Below, piece after piece: positions 44,995 through 54,152 of a stretch of DNA of 64,000 nucleotides. A model generated the notes under the pieces. That model was not told where the DNA came from, did no database searches, and saw only the letters and a list, made by a program, of their open reading frames with translations. The DNA comes from Micromonospora sp. NBC_01813 (GTDB lineage Bacteria; Actinomycetota; Actinomycetes; Mycobacteriales; Micromonosporaceae): the NCBI RefSeq assembly GCF_035917335.1, contig NZ_CP109067.1, positions 6,881,001 to 6,945,000 on the forward strand, written 5' to 3'. Numbering within the stretch: position 1 is the stretch's first letter; every line of letters starts with the position of its first letter. The translations under genes and the position numbers were made by a program.

Positions 44995-46305
44995 ATGCGC
45001 AGACGAACCCTGTTGCTCTCATCCGCCGCCGCCCTGTTCGTCACCGCCTGCGGCAGCGACGACGCCGGCACCGACACCGGCGCCCCGATCGAGGGCGACG
45101 AGAACGCCCCCGCCAACCTGACGTTCTGGGCCTGGGCCGAGAACATCCAGCGGGCCGTCGACCTGTGGAACGAGAAGAACCCGGACCAGCAGGTCACCCT
45201 CAGCGGTCAGGCCGCCGGTGACGACCTGGTCGCCAAGTTCCTCACTGCGGCGAAGGCCGGCAACGCACCCGATCTGCTGCAGGCCGAGTACCAGGCGCTG
45301 CCCACGCTGATCACGAACAACGCCCTGCAGGACCTGACCGGGGTGATCGACTCAGTCCGGGACGCCTTCCCCGACGGCACCTGGAACCTCACCTCGTTCA
45401 GCGGCGCCACGTACGCGATCCCGCAGGACGTCGGCCCGATGATGCTGTTCTACCGGGAGGACATCTTCACCGAGATGGGGCTGACCGTCCCGACCACCTG
45501 GGACGAGTTCGGTGCACTCGCCGAGACGGTGCGCAGCCAGAACCCGAACCGCTACCTGACCACGTTCTCACCCGGCGACCCGGGCTGGCTGTCCGGCTTC
45601 GCCCAGCAGGCCGGAGCCGACTGGTGGGCGAACGAAGACGGTGCCTGGCGGGTCAGCATCGACGACGAGGCCACCGGACGGGTGCTCGACTTCTGGAGCG
45701 GCCTGGTCAACTCCGGGACGATCCTGGGTGACCCGATGTACACCCCGCAGTGGAACGCCCAGATGGGCGACGGCACCATCATCGCCTGGCCGAGCGCGGT
45801 CTGGGGCGCCGGCGTCCTCGCCGGGGTGGCGCCGGCGACCCAGGGCAAGTGGCGGATGGCTCCGCTGCCGCAGTGGAGCGCCGGTGAGCAGCTGACCGGC
45901 TTCTGGGGCGGCTCGTCGACGGCGGTCAGCGCCGGATCCACCCAGAAGCCGCAGGCGGCCAAGTTCGCCCGCTGGCTCAACAGCGACCCGGAGGCACTCA
46001 AGGTGCTCGTCGAGATCGGGCTCTACCCGTCGGCCACCGCCGGGCAGACCTCCGACGAGCTGGGTGCCGCCCCGGACTTCATGGCCAACCAGCCCGATTA
46101 CTACGACTCGGCGGCGCAGATCGCCCAGACCGCCCGCGGCTTCAGCAGCTGGGGGCCGAACACCAACGTCACGTACGCGGCCTTCGAGGAACTGCTGCCG
46201 ACCGCGGTGCGCGACGGTGCCGACTTCGCCGACGTCGCCGCGCAGGTGCAGCAGCGCAGTGTCGAGGACCTGACCAAGCAGGGATACCAGGTCGCCGGTG
46301 AGTGA
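44995..46305 (+). CDS. Sugar ABC transporter substrate-binding lipoprotein
   Basis: The 436-residue protein has a lipobox VTAC (Cys19) and follows GAAGGAGA. The mature part is a family 1 solute-binding protein: LTFWAWAENIQRAVDLWNEK, AIPQDVGPMMLFYREDIFTE and WLSGFAQQAGADWWA. Such proteins deliver oligosaccharides to MalFG-type permeases. It lies after GH42, and its stop overlaps the first permease gene by eight bases. Given the surrounding enzymes, branched beta-glucan-type oligosaccharides are the expected ligand. Confidence 0.92.
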   Translation: MRRRTLLLSSAAALFVTACGSDDAGTDTGAPIEGDENAPANLTFWAWAENIQRAVDLWNEKNPDQQVTLSGQAAGDDLVAKFLTAAKAGNAPDLLQAEYQALPTLITNNALQDLTGVIDSVRDAFPDGTWNLTSFSGATYAIPQDVGPMMLFYREDIFTEMGLTVPTTWDEFGALAETVRSQNPNRYLTTFSPGDPGWLSGFAQQAGADWWANEDGAWRVSIDDEATGRVLDFWSGLVNSGTILGDPMYTPQWNAQMGDGTIIAWPSAVWGAGVLAGVAPATQGKWRMAPLPQWSAGEQLTGFWGGSSTAVSAGSTQKPQAAKFARWLNSDPEALKVLVEIGLYPSATAGQTSDELGAAPDFMANQPDYYDSAAQIAQTARGFSSWGPNTNVTYAAFEELLPTAVRDGADFADVAAQVQQRSVEDLTKQGYQVAGE

Positions 46306-47233
46306 CGTGCGCCCCGCTGCCCGGACCGTCCGTCGCCGGCGGCGCGGTCCGGGCAGCGCCCCCTACCTGATGTCCGCGCCGGCGATCGCGCTGTTCGTGG
46401 CGTTCGTGCTGCTGCCGATCGGGTACGCCGTCTGGCTCAGCATGCATGCGATGCGGGTCACCGGGGGCGGCTTCGGCATCCGCAGCGAGGTGTTCGTCGG
46501 GTTCGAGAACTACCTGACCTCGGTCACCGACGACGCGCTCTACGGCGCTTTGCAACGGATGCTCGCGTACGGCCTGATCATGGTGCCGTTGACGATGGGC
46601 CTGGCGCTGCTGTTCGCGCTGCTGCTCGACGCACCCCGGGTCGGCGGCGCGCGGGCCGCCCGGATCGCGATCTTCCTGCCGTACGCGGTCCCCGGCGTGA
46701 TCGCCAGCCTGCTCTGGGGCTTCCTGTACCTGCCGGCGGTCAGCCCGATCACCGCCGCGCTGGAGGCGGTCGGCCTGCCCGCGCCGAACTTCTTCGGCGA
46801 GGTGTCGATCTTCTTCTCGGTGGCCAACATCGCCATCTGGGGTGGGGTCGGCTTCAACATGGTGGTGCTGTTCACCGCGCTGCGGGCGATCCCCGCCGAG
46901 CTGTACGACGCGGCCCGCATCGACGGCTGCACCGAGTGGCAGATCGCGCTGCGGGTCAAGGTGCCGCTGCTGCGGCCGGCGCTGGTGATGACCTCGGTCT
47001 TCACCCTGATCGGCATGCTGCAGGTGTTCGGCGAGCCGACCACGCTGCAGCCGATGACCAACGTCATCACCCCGGACTGGGTGCCGTTGATGCGCATCTA
47101 CCAGCAGGCGTTCCTGGAGAACGACATCCACCTGGGCGCGGCCACCTCGGTGCTGCTGGCGTTGGTGACCGTGCTGATGTCGTTGGCCGCGTTGGCCGTG
47201 TTCCGCATCCGAGCGGTCAGGAGTGGCCAGTGA
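46298..47233 (+). CDS. Sugar ABC transporter permease (MalF type)
   Basis: The 311-residue, six-helix permease has the EAA loop (RIDGCTEWQIALRVKVPLLR) that contacts the ATPase. It begins at a GTG overlapping the binding-protein gene and ends in GTGA shared with the second permease. A basic N-terminus (RRRRGPGSAPYL) precedes the first helix. With its partner it forms the membrane channel for oligosaccharide uptake. Confidence 0.92.
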   Translation: MSDVRPAARTVRRRRRGPGSAPYLMSAPAIALFVAFVLLPIGYAVWLSMHAMRVTGGGFGIRSEVFVGFENYLTSVTDDALYGALQRMLAYGLIMVPLTMGLALLFALLLDAPRVGGARAARIAIFLPYAVPGVIASLLWGFLYLPAVSPITAALEAVGLPAPNFFGEVSIFFSVANIAIWGGVGFNMVVLFTALRAIPAELYDAARIDGCTEWQIALRVKVPLLRPALVMTSVFTLIGMLQVFGEPTTLQPMTNVITPDWVPLMRIYQQAFLENDIHLGAATSVLLALVTVLMSLAALAVFRIRAVRSGQ

Positions 47234-48120
47234 CGACGACCGCCGCACCGCGCGGCTCGAAGCGCAACCCGAACCGCAACCCGAATCGGCGGGCCAAGCT
47301 GGTGCCCACCCTGGTGCTCGCCCTCGGCGGCGTCTACGCGCTCGCGCCGGTGCTGTGGGTGGTGTTCGCCGCGACCAAGAGTCCGGCCGAGCTGTTCAGC
47401 ACCTTCTCCGGCTGGCCGAGCTTCAACGGTGGCTTCACCGGCAACGTGGCGGCACTCAACGACTTCGGCGACGGCCGGTTCTGGCTCTGGACGATGAACA
47501 GCCTGATCTACGCCGGCGGTGGCGCGTTGCTCACCGTCGCGGTCTCCGCATCCTGCGGGTACGCGCTGGCCAAGTACCGGTTCCGCGGCCAGAAACTGAT
47601 CTTCGGGGCGTTGCTGGCCGGGGTGCTGATACCGGGGATCACCCTGGCCGTCCCGCAGTACCTGCTGCTCAGCGAGGTCGGCCTGGCCGGCAGCTACTGG
47701 TCGGTGATCCTGCCGAGCGTGATCAGCCCGTACAGCATCTACCTGTGCCGCATCTACGCCGCGGCGGCGATCCCGGACGAGATGCTGGAGGCCGGCCGGG
47801 TCGACGGGGCGGGGGAGTTCCGGCTGCTGCGCTCGGTGGCGCTGCCGGTGATGCTGCCCGGCCTGGTCACCGTCTTCCTGCTGCAGTTCATCGGCATCTG
47901 GAACAACTTCCTGCTGCCGTACATCATGCTCGCCAACGACGACCGGTTCCCGCTCACCGTCGGGCTGTACTCGCTGCTCAACCGGGGCGCGTCACAACCC
48001 GCCCTGTACACCCTGGTGATCACCGGGGCGCTGCTGTCGATCATCCCGATCGTCGCGCTCTTCCTGTTCCTGCAACGGTTCTGGCGGCTCGACCTGGTGG
48101 CCGGCGGAATCAAGGGCTGA
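47230..48120 (+). CDS. Sugar ABC transporter permease (MalG type)
   Basis: The 296-residue permease starts at a GTG in the GTGA overlap; the frame is open upstream only by composition. The EAA loop is EAGRVDGAGEFRLLRSVALP. An Asn/Arg-rich stretch (NPNRNPNRRAKL) lies before the first helix. No ATPase gene follows, so a shared MsiK-like ATPase elsewhere in the genome is expected. The hairpin at 48131-48164 separates it from the GH31 gene. Confidence 0.92.
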   Translation: MTTTAAPRGSKRNPNRNPNRRAKLVPTLVLALGGVYALAPVLWVVFAATKSPAELFSTFSGWPSFNGGFTGNVAALNDFGDGRFWLWTMNSLIYAGGGALLTVAVSASCGYALAKYRFRGQKLIFGALLAGVLIPGITLAVPQYLLLSEVGLAGSYWSVILPSVISPYSIYLCRIYAAAAIPDEMLEAGRVDGAGEFRLLRSVALPVMLPGLVTVFLLQFIGIWNNFLLPYIMLANDDRFPLTVGLYSLLNRGASQPALYTLVITGALLSIIPIVALFLFLQRFWRLDLVAGGIKG

Positions 48121-48130
48121 CCCTCGACGG

Positions 48131-48164
48131 CGTGACCGGTCCGACTACCGTCGGGCCGGTCACG
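48131..48164 (+). terminator. Strong hairpin inside the glycan cluster
   Basis: The 15-base arms (48131-48145 and 48150-48164) pair with one mismatch around a 4-base loop, starting 10 bases after the permease stop. It could partly terminate transcription or protect the transporter mRNA, making transporter and enzyme levels differ. Confidence 0.5.
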
Positions 48165-48186
48165 GTCCAATCATGAATGGAAATCG

Positions 48187-50550
48187 ATGAAGTTCAAGGA
48201 CGGCTACTGGCGGATGCGTCCCGGCGTGCGGGGACGGTACGCGCACGCCGCGTACGACGTGACCGCCGGTCCGGACGGCCTGCGGGTACTCGCCCCGGTG
48301 CAACCGATCACCCGGCGCGGCAACACCATCGACGGCCCGGTGCTGCGGCTGGACATCACGGCACCGATGCCCGACGTGATCCGGGTCCGCACGGTGCACT
48401 TCGCCGGATCCGTACCGGCCGCCCCGACGTTCGCCCTCACCCCGGCGCCGGACGCCGCGCCGCCGCTGGTCGAGGTCGACGCCGGGTACGCCCGACTGAC
48501 CAGCGGTGAACTCAGCGTCGAGATCGGCCGCGAAGGTCCATGGGAGATGGTGTTCCGCGTCGGCGACCGGGTGCTCACCCGCAGCGGTGCCAAGTGTCTC
48601 GGCATCATGACCGACGCCACCGGTGAGCAGCATCTGAGCGAGCAACTGCAGCTCGGGGTCGGCGAACTGGTCTACGGCATGGGGGAGCGGTTCGGCCCGC
48701 TGGTGCGCAACGGCCAGTCGGTGGACATCTGGAACGCCGACGGCGGCACCTCAAGCGAGCAGGCGTACAAGAACGTGCCCTTCTACCTCACCAACCGGGG
48801 GTACGGCGTCTTCGTCAACCATCCCGGCAGGGTCTCCTTCGAGGTCGCCTCGGAGACCGTCTCCCGGGTGCAGTTCAGCGTCCCCGGCCACGAGCTGGAG
48901 TACCTGATCATCCACGGCCCCACCCCGGCCGACATTCTGCGCCGCTACACCGCGCTGACCGGCCGCCCGGCCCTGCCGCCGGCCTGGTCGTTCGGGCTGT
49001 GGCTGTCGACGTCGTTCACCACCGACTACGACGAGGCCACCGTCACCTCGTTCGTCGACGGCATGGCGCAGCGGGACCTGCCGCTGAGCGTGTTCCACTT
49101 CGACTGCTTCTGGATGCGCCAGTTCCGCTGGTGCGACTTCGAATGGGACCCGGAGGTGTTCCCCGACCCGGCCGGCATGCTGCGTCGGCTCAAGGAACGT
49201 GGGCTGCGGATCTGCGTCTGGATCAACCCGTACATCGGGCAGGCGTCGGCGCTGTTCGACGAGGGTGCCGCCGCCGGCCATCTGCTGCGCCGCCCGGACG
49301 GCACCATCTGGCAGGACGACCACTGGCAGGCCGGCCGGGCCCTGGTCGACTTCACCGACCCGGCCGCCCGGGACTGGTACGCCGGCAAGCTGCGCACCCT
49401 GATCGACATGGGCGTCGACGCGTTCAAGACCGACTTCGGCGAGTGGGTGCCGACCGACGTGGCCTGGGCCGACGGCTCCGACCCGCAGCGGATGCACAAC
49501 TACTACAGCCTGCTCTACAACCAGGTGGTGCACGACGTGCTCGCCGCCGAGCGCGGCGCCGACGAGGCGGTGCTGTTCGCCCGGTCGGCCACCGTCGGCG
49601 GTCAGCGGCTGCCGGTGCACTGGGGCGGCGACTGCGAGTCGACGTACGAGGCGATGGCCGAGAGCCTGCGCGGCGGTCTCTCGCTCGGCCTGGCCGGGTT
49701 CGGCTTCTGGAGCCACGACATCGGCGGCTTCGAGGGGCTGCCCGACCCGGCGGTGTTCAAACGGTGGATCGCCTTCGGGCTGTTGTCGTCGCACAGCCGA
49801 CTGCACGGCAGCAGCTCCTACCGGGTGCCGTGGCACTTCGACGAGGAATCGGTCGACGTGCTGCGCCACTTCACCAAGCTCAAGGCCCGGCTGATGCCGT
49901 ACCTCTACGCCGCCGCGGTGGCGGCCACCGAGGAGGGGATGCCGGTGATGCGGGCCATGCCGTTGGCGTTCCCGGCCGACCCGGCCGCCGCCCACCTGGA
50001 GACCCAGTACCTGCTCGGCCCGGACCTGCTGGTCGCCCCGGTGCTCAGCGCGGACGGCGCGGTCGACTACTACCTGCCGGCCGGCGGTTGGACCCGGCTG
50101 CCCGGTGGCACCCTGCCGGACGGGTCCGACCCGCTGCCACCTGTCGTGACCGGAGCAGGCTGGCAGCGGGAACGGCACGGTGCCGGCAGCCTGCCGCTGC
50201 TGGTACGCCCCGGCGCGGTGCTGCCGCTCGGCGCCCGCGACGACCGCCCCGACTACGACTACGTCGACGGGGTGACGCTGTGCGCGTACCAGTTGGCTGA
50301 TGGTGACCGGCGGATCGTGCGGGTGCCGACGGTCACCGGTGCCGACGGCGCCGTGTTCGAGGTCACCCGCGACGGGCGGCGGGTCCGGGCCCGCCGGGTG
50401 AGCGGACAGCAGGCATCCTGGAACCTGTTGATCGTCGGGGAGCCGGCCGCCGAAACGTCCAGCCCAGGCCCGCTCGACGTCACCGAGGCAGGCGTCCGGG
50501 TCACCGCCGACCCGGCCACCGACCAGCTCGAGATCGTGCTCAGGGCGTAA
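48187..50550 (+). CDS. yicI: GH31 alpha-xylosidase (YicI-like)
   Basis: The 787-residue protein closely follows E. coli YicI in length and wording. It opens [14 protein letters not shown], then [48 protein letters not shown] and WGGDCEST. Asp416 (KTDFGE) is the nucleophile and Asp482 the acid/base. There is no signal peptide. YicI-type enzymes remove alpha-1,6-xylose from the non-reducing glucose of xyloglucan oligosaccharides. It follows the transporter genes by 66 bases and precedes the GH1 gene by ten. The alpha-xylosidase subtype is well supported by the conserved aglycone-site wording. Confidence 0.92.
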   Translation: MKFKDGYWRMRPGVRGRYAHAAYDVTAGPDGLRVLAPVQPITRRGNTIDGPVLRLDITAPMPDVIRVRTVHFAGSVPAAPTFALTPAPDAAPPLVEVDAGYARLTSGELSVEIGREGPWEMVFRVGDRVLTRSGAKCLGIMTDATGEQHLSEQLQLGVGELVYGMGERFGPLVRNGQSVDIWNADGGTSSEQAYKNVPFYLTNRGYGVFVNHPGRVSFEVASETVSRVQFSVPGHELEYLIIHGPTPADILRRYTALTGRPALPPAWSFGLWLSTSFTTDYDEATVTSFVDGMAQRDLPLSVFHFDCFWMRQFRWCDFEWDPEVFPDPAGMLRRLKERGLRICVWINPYIGQASALFDEGAAAGHLLRRPDGTIWQDDHWQAGRALVDFTDPAARDWYAGKLRTLIDMGVDAFKTDFGEWVPTDVAWADGSDPQRMHNYYSLLYNQVVHDVLAAERGADEAVLFARSATVGGQRLPVHWGGDCESTYEAMAESLRGGLSLGLAGFGFWSHDIGGFEGLPDPAVFKRWIAFGLLSSHSRLHGSSSYRVPWHFDEESVDVLRHFTKLKARLMPYLYAAAVAATEEGMPVMRAMPLAFPADPAAAHLETQYLLGPDLLVAPVLSADGAVDYYLPAGGWTRLPGGTLPDGSDPLPPVVTGAGWQRERHGAGSLPLLVRPGAVLPLGARDDRPDYDYVDGVTLCAYQLADGDRRIVRVPTVTGADGAVFEVTRDGRRVRARRVSGQQASWNLLIVGEPAAETSSPGPLDVTEAGVRVTADPATDQLEIVLRA

Positions 50551-50560
50551 GGAGTCCCAC

Positions 50561-51979
50561 ATGTCATCATCCGTACCGTCCGGCCGTGTCTTCCCGGGCA
50601 ACTTCCTCTGGGGTACGGCGACCGCGTCGTACCAGGTCGAGGGGGCTGCCGCAGTGGACGGTCGGACCCCGTCGATCTGGGACACCTTCGCGCACACCCC
50701 TGGTCTGGTCACCAACGGCGACACCGGCGACGTGGCGTGCGACCACTACCACCGGCTGGAGGAGGACCTGGACATCCTCGCCCAGCTGGGCGTGGGCGCC
50801 TACCGGTTCTCCATCTCCTGGTCGCGGGTGCTGCCGAACGCGGGCAAGCAGCTCAACCGCAAGGGCGTCGACTTCTACTCGGCGCTGGTCGACGGGCTGC
50901 GGGCGCGGGGTATCGCACCGGTGGCCACCCTCTACCACTGGGACCTGCCGCAGGAGCTGGAGGACGCCGGCGGTTGGCCGCACCGGGACACCGCCGAGCG
51001 GTTCGCCGAGTACGCCAGCCAAATGGGCGAGGCGCTCGGCGACCGGGTGCACACCTGGATCACCCTCAACGAGCCCTGGTGCTCGGCGTACCTGGGTTAC
51101 GGCTCCGGGGTGCACGCCCCGGCCCGCACCGAACCGGCCGCCGCGCTGGCCGCCGTGCACCACCTCAACCTTGGTCACGGGCTGGCCGTACGGGCGCTGC
51201 GGGCCACCATCGACCCGGCGGCCCGGGTCAGCGTCACCCTGAACCTGCACCAGGTGCGGGGCGAGTCGGCTGCCGACGCCGACGCGGTACGCCGGATCGA
51301 CGCCCTGGCCAACCGGGCGTTCCTCGGCCCGATGCTGGACGGGGCGTACCCCCGGGATCTGATCGACGACACCGCCTCGGTGACCGACTGGTCGTTCGTC
51401 CGCGACGGTGACGAGGCCGCCGCACACGCCCCGCTGGACCTGCTCGGGGTCAACTACTACAACCCGGTGCTGGTCCGGCAGTGGGACGGCGTCTCGGCCC
51501 GGTCGACCGCCGACGGACACGCCGACGGGTCCGCCTCGCCGTGGATCGGCGTCACCGACGTCGAGTTCGTCAAGCAGCCCGGTCCGTACACCCAGATGGG
51601 CTGGAACGTCGACGAGACCGGGCTGACCGAGCTGCTGCTGCGGCTGCACCGCGACTACCCGGGGCTGCCGATGATGATCACCGAGAACGGGGCGGCGTTC
51701 GACGACGTGCTCGACGCCGACGGCCGGATTCCCGACGTGCGACGCGTCGACTATCTGCACCGGCACCTGAGCGCGGTGGCCGAGGCGATCGAGGGCGGGG
51801 CGGACGTCCGCGGCTACTTCGTCTGGTCGTTGCTGGACAACTTCGAGTGGGCGCACGGCTACGGCAAGACGTTCGGCATCGTGCACGTCGACCGGGAGAC
51901 CATGCGCCGCACCTGGAAGGACAGCGCCCACTGGTACCGGCGGGTGGTGGCCGCCAACGCGCTGCCGCCGGTCGGCTGA
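50561..51979 (+). CDS. GH1 beta-glucosidase
   Basis: The 472-residue enzyme has the GH1 opening [15 protein letters not shown], Glu171 in TLNEPW (acid/base) and Glu375 in MMITENGA (nucleophile). [20 protein letters not shown] lies in the C-terminal part. No signal peptide is present, so it is intracellular. It splits beta-glucosyl bonds once side chains have been removed and completes the pathway after GH42 and GH31. The gene begins ten bases after the GH31 stop with a GTAAGGAG-type site (AAGGAG) before the ATG. Confidence 0.94.
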   Translation: MSSSVPSGRVFPGNFLWGTATASYQVEGAAAVDGRTPSIWDTFAHTPGLVTNGDTGDVACDHYHRLEEDLDILAQLGVGAYRFSISWSRVLPNAGKQLNRKGVDFYSALVDGLRARGIAPVATLYHWDLPQELEDAGGWPHRDTAERFAEYASQMGEALGDRVHTWITLNEPWCSAYLGYGSGVHAPARTEPAAALAAVHHLNLGHGLAVRALRATIDPAARVSVTLNLHQVRGESAADADAVRRIDALANRAFLGPMLDGAYPRDLIDDTASVTDWSFVRDGDEAAAHAPLDLLGVNYYNPVLVRQWDGVSARSTADGHADGSASPWIGVTDVEFVKQPGPYTQMGWNVDETGLTELLLRLHRDYPGLPMMITENGAAFDDVLDADGRIPDVRRVDYLHRHLSAVAEAIEGGADVRGYFVWSLLDNFEWAHGYGKTFGIVHVDRETMRRTWKDSAHWYRRVVAANALPPVG

Positions 51980-52035
51980 GCCGGGCGGCCGGCCCCGCTG
52001 ACCGGAAACTGCCCCAGTCTGGTTCACCTATCGCC

Positions 52036-52063
52036 TTGATAATCCCGATCGAGAAGCTAGACA
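52036..52063 (+). promoter_or_regulatory. Putative promoter of the TauE/SafE gene
   Basis: TTGATA and TAGACA are separated by 16 bases, about 31 bases upstream of the chosen start codon. It suggests the transporter gene is transcribed separately from the GH1 gene. Confidence 0.4.
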
Positions 52064-52093
52064 TTGCCGGGTCGGTCCGGCACCCTCGGTGGG

Positions 52094-53083
52094 GTGGACT
52101 GGATATTGGTGCTGGCCGGCCTCGGTATCGGGATCATCGTCGGACTGACCGGGATGGGCGGCGGGGCGTTGATGACCCCGATGCTGGTCATCTTCTTCGG
52201 CATCCCACCGCTCGCCGCCGTCTCCAGCGATCTCGTGGTCAGCGCGATCATGAAGCCGGTCGGCGGGCTGGTGCACATCCGGCGGCGCACCGTGCACTGG
52301 TCACTGGTGGGCTGGCTCTGCCTGGGCAGCGTGCCGTGCGCGTTCGCCGGCGTACTGCTGCTGCGGGCACTCGGCGACGGTGAAGGACTGCAGCACGGCA
52401 TCAAGGTGGCCCTCGGGGTCGCCCTGCTGCTGGCCGCCGCAGGTCTGGTGTTCCGCACCTACACCCGGATGGCCGAGCACGCCGCCCGTCGGCGGGCCGT
52501 CGCCGCCGGCGCCGACCCGGCCTCGGTCGCCGCGCCGCCGGAGGCTCCGCTGCGGGCCCGCCCGCTGCCGACCGTGCTGATCGGTGCCGTCGGCGGGCTG
52601 ATCGTCGGGATGACCAGTGTCGGCTCCGGATCGCTGATCATCATCGCGTTGTTGATGCTCTACCCGCTGCTGCGCCCGGCGTTCCTGGTCGGCACCGACC
52701 TGGTGCAGGCGGTGCCGCTGGTGACCGCCGCCGCCATCGGGCACCTGCTGTTCGGCGACTTCCGCCTCGACCTGACCGCCTCGTTGCTGCTCGGCGCGGT
52801 GCCCGGCGCCTGGATCGGCGCCCAGTTCTCCTCCCGGGCACCCGGCGGGTTGGTCCGCCGGGCACTGACCCTGGTGCTGCTGGCCAGCGCCCTCAAACTG
52901 CTCGGCATGCCGGACATCCCGCTGCTGGTGATCCTCGTCGGCCTGGTGGTGGGCGGCTCGCTCGGCTGGATGGCCACCCGCCGCCGGCACGGCCTGCCGG
53001 CACTGGCCCGCACCGAGCTACGCGAGCCGCAGCAGCAAGCGGAGCAGCCGGCCGAACCGGTGAAGATCGGCGGCGGCCCGTAG
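52094..53083 (+). CDS. TauE/SafE-family membrane exporter
   Basis: This 329-residue protein has about eight membrane helices in two related halves. IGIIVGLTGMGGGALMTPML opens the first and GGLIVGMTSVGSGSLIIIAL the second; these Gly-rich turns define the family. Members export sulfite, sulfoacetate or related anions. The start is a GTG at 52094 (VDWILVLAGLG); earlier in-frame codons overlap the promoter. A hydrophilic loop of about 45 residues lies between the halves. It converges with the DUF3152 gene with three bases between. Confidence 0.88.
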   Translation: MDWILVLAGLGIGIIVGLTGMGGGALMTPMLVIFFGIPPLAAVSSDLVVSAIMKPVGGLVHIRRRTVHWSLVGWLCLGSVPCAFAGVLLLRALGDGEGLQHGIKVALGVALLLAAAGLVFRTYTRMAEHAARRRAVAAGADPASVAAPPEAPLRARPLPTVLIGAVGGLIVGMTSVGSGSLIIIALLMLYPLLRPAFLVGTDLVQAVPLVTAAAIGHLLFGDFRLDLTASLLLGAVPGAWIGAQFSSRAPGGLVRRALTLVLLASALKLLGMPDIPLLVILVGLVVGGSLGWMATRRRHGLPALARTELREPQQQAEQPAEPVKIGGGP

Positions 53084-53086
53084 CGG

Positions 53087-53974
53087 TCAGGACGGCCGCC
53101 ACGGGCCGGTCACGAACCGGCCGTCGACGTCGAACGGGTGCGGGTTCGGCAGACAGCCGCCGAGGTCGGTGGTCTGCGGCGACATCACCGGCGCCAACTG
53201 CCCCCGACCGGCGCACCCCATGTGGTCGAAGCCCAGGAAGTGGCCCATCTCGTGGTTGATCACCACGGTCTGGTACTCGTCGAGGGTCAACGGATAGCCC
53301 GCCGCGCCCTGCAGCCAGCGCCGCAGGTTGATCATGATGGTCTTGCCGAACCGGCAGGAGAACACCCCGTCGGTGTCCAGCCCGGCCCGCCCGCACTGCT
53401 GGTCGACGGTCCGCGCGGTGGCCAACCGGATCCGCACGTCGTAGCTGTCGCCGCCGACCCGGCGGAACGACCAGGACGCCTGGGTCAACCCGACGCTGGG
53501 GTCGGTCACCGGGTGGAAGGCCGACTCGGTCCAGCCCCCCGAGGCGGCCAGGATGCCGTCCACCCGGTTGGCGAACGCACCCACCGTCCACGGCTCCAGG
53601 TCACCCCAGTCGATACCCTGCTCGACCTCCACCCGGTAGGCGACGATCCGGGTGCCGATGCCGATTCGGCCCGCCGCCCCCGACGCGGCCTCGAACCGGC
53701 CGCTGCCGGACCGGGGGACCGCCGAATCCGGCAGCACGCTCGGCGTCGGACTGGGCGTCGGGCTGGGCGTCGGACTGAAGCTCGGCGTCGGGCTCAGGCT
53801 GGGCGTCGGGTCCACCGCCGGGTCCGGACCGGGGGCGGCCAGACCGCCGCCGGTGCCCTCGGCCGGCTGCCACCGCGCCGGAGCGGTCCCGCACCCGACC
53901 AGTAGGCCGGCCGCCAGCACCACCACCAGCACCGCCGCCCGGCGTACCGGCTGATATCGCCTCGACCGCACCAT
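53087..53974 (-). CDS. DUF3152-type secreted zinc metalloprotease-like lipoprotein
   Basis: The 295-residue protein has a lipoprotein signal (LAAGLLVGCGT), a Pro/Thr/Ser linker (SPTPSFSPTPSPTPSPTPS) and a C-terminal domain. That domain holds INHEMGHFLGFDHMGC, an HExxHxxGxxH zinc motif as in metzincins, and ends APVMSPQTTDLGGCLPNPHP. This combination corresponds to the actinobacterial DUF3152 family. The motif is complete, so protease activity outside the membrane is plausible though not demonstrated. Four cysteines could form disulfides. ATG 53974 follows GGGAGGAAC. Confidence 0.85.
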   Translation of the reverse strand: MVRSRRYQPVRRAAVLVVVLAAGLLVGCGTAPARWQPAEGTGGGLAAPGPDPAVDPTPSLSPTPSFSPTPSPTPSPTPSVLPDSAVPRSGSGRFEAASGAAGRIGIGTRIVAYRVEVEQGIDWGDLEPWTVGAFANRVDGILAASGGWTESAFHPVTDPSVGLTQASWSFRRVGGDSYDVRIRLATARTVDQQCGRAGLDTDGVFSCRFGKTIMINLRRWLQGAAGYPLTLDEYQTVVINHEMGHFLGFDHMGCAGRGQLAPVMSPQTTDLGGCLPNPHPFDVDGRFVTGPWRPS

Positions 53975-54152
53975 CCCGTTCCTCCCTGCATCGAAACGCA
54001 CACGGTATCTGCACCGAAACGTCCCCAATGACAGGACGTCGTCGGCTCCCGCAACGGTGACCGGAGTGATCCAGTCGACGGCAGAAGTCCCGGCGAACCT
54101 TGGGTGAACCGGCGGATGGGTCGCCGCCCAGACGTTGGCTAAGGTCGATGCG

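Noticed and set aside
42504-45197. Minus-strand open frame of about 900 codons opposite LacI and GH42
   Set aside because: Antisense to two genes with intact catalytic and DNA-binding motifs; the translation shows no fold signature.
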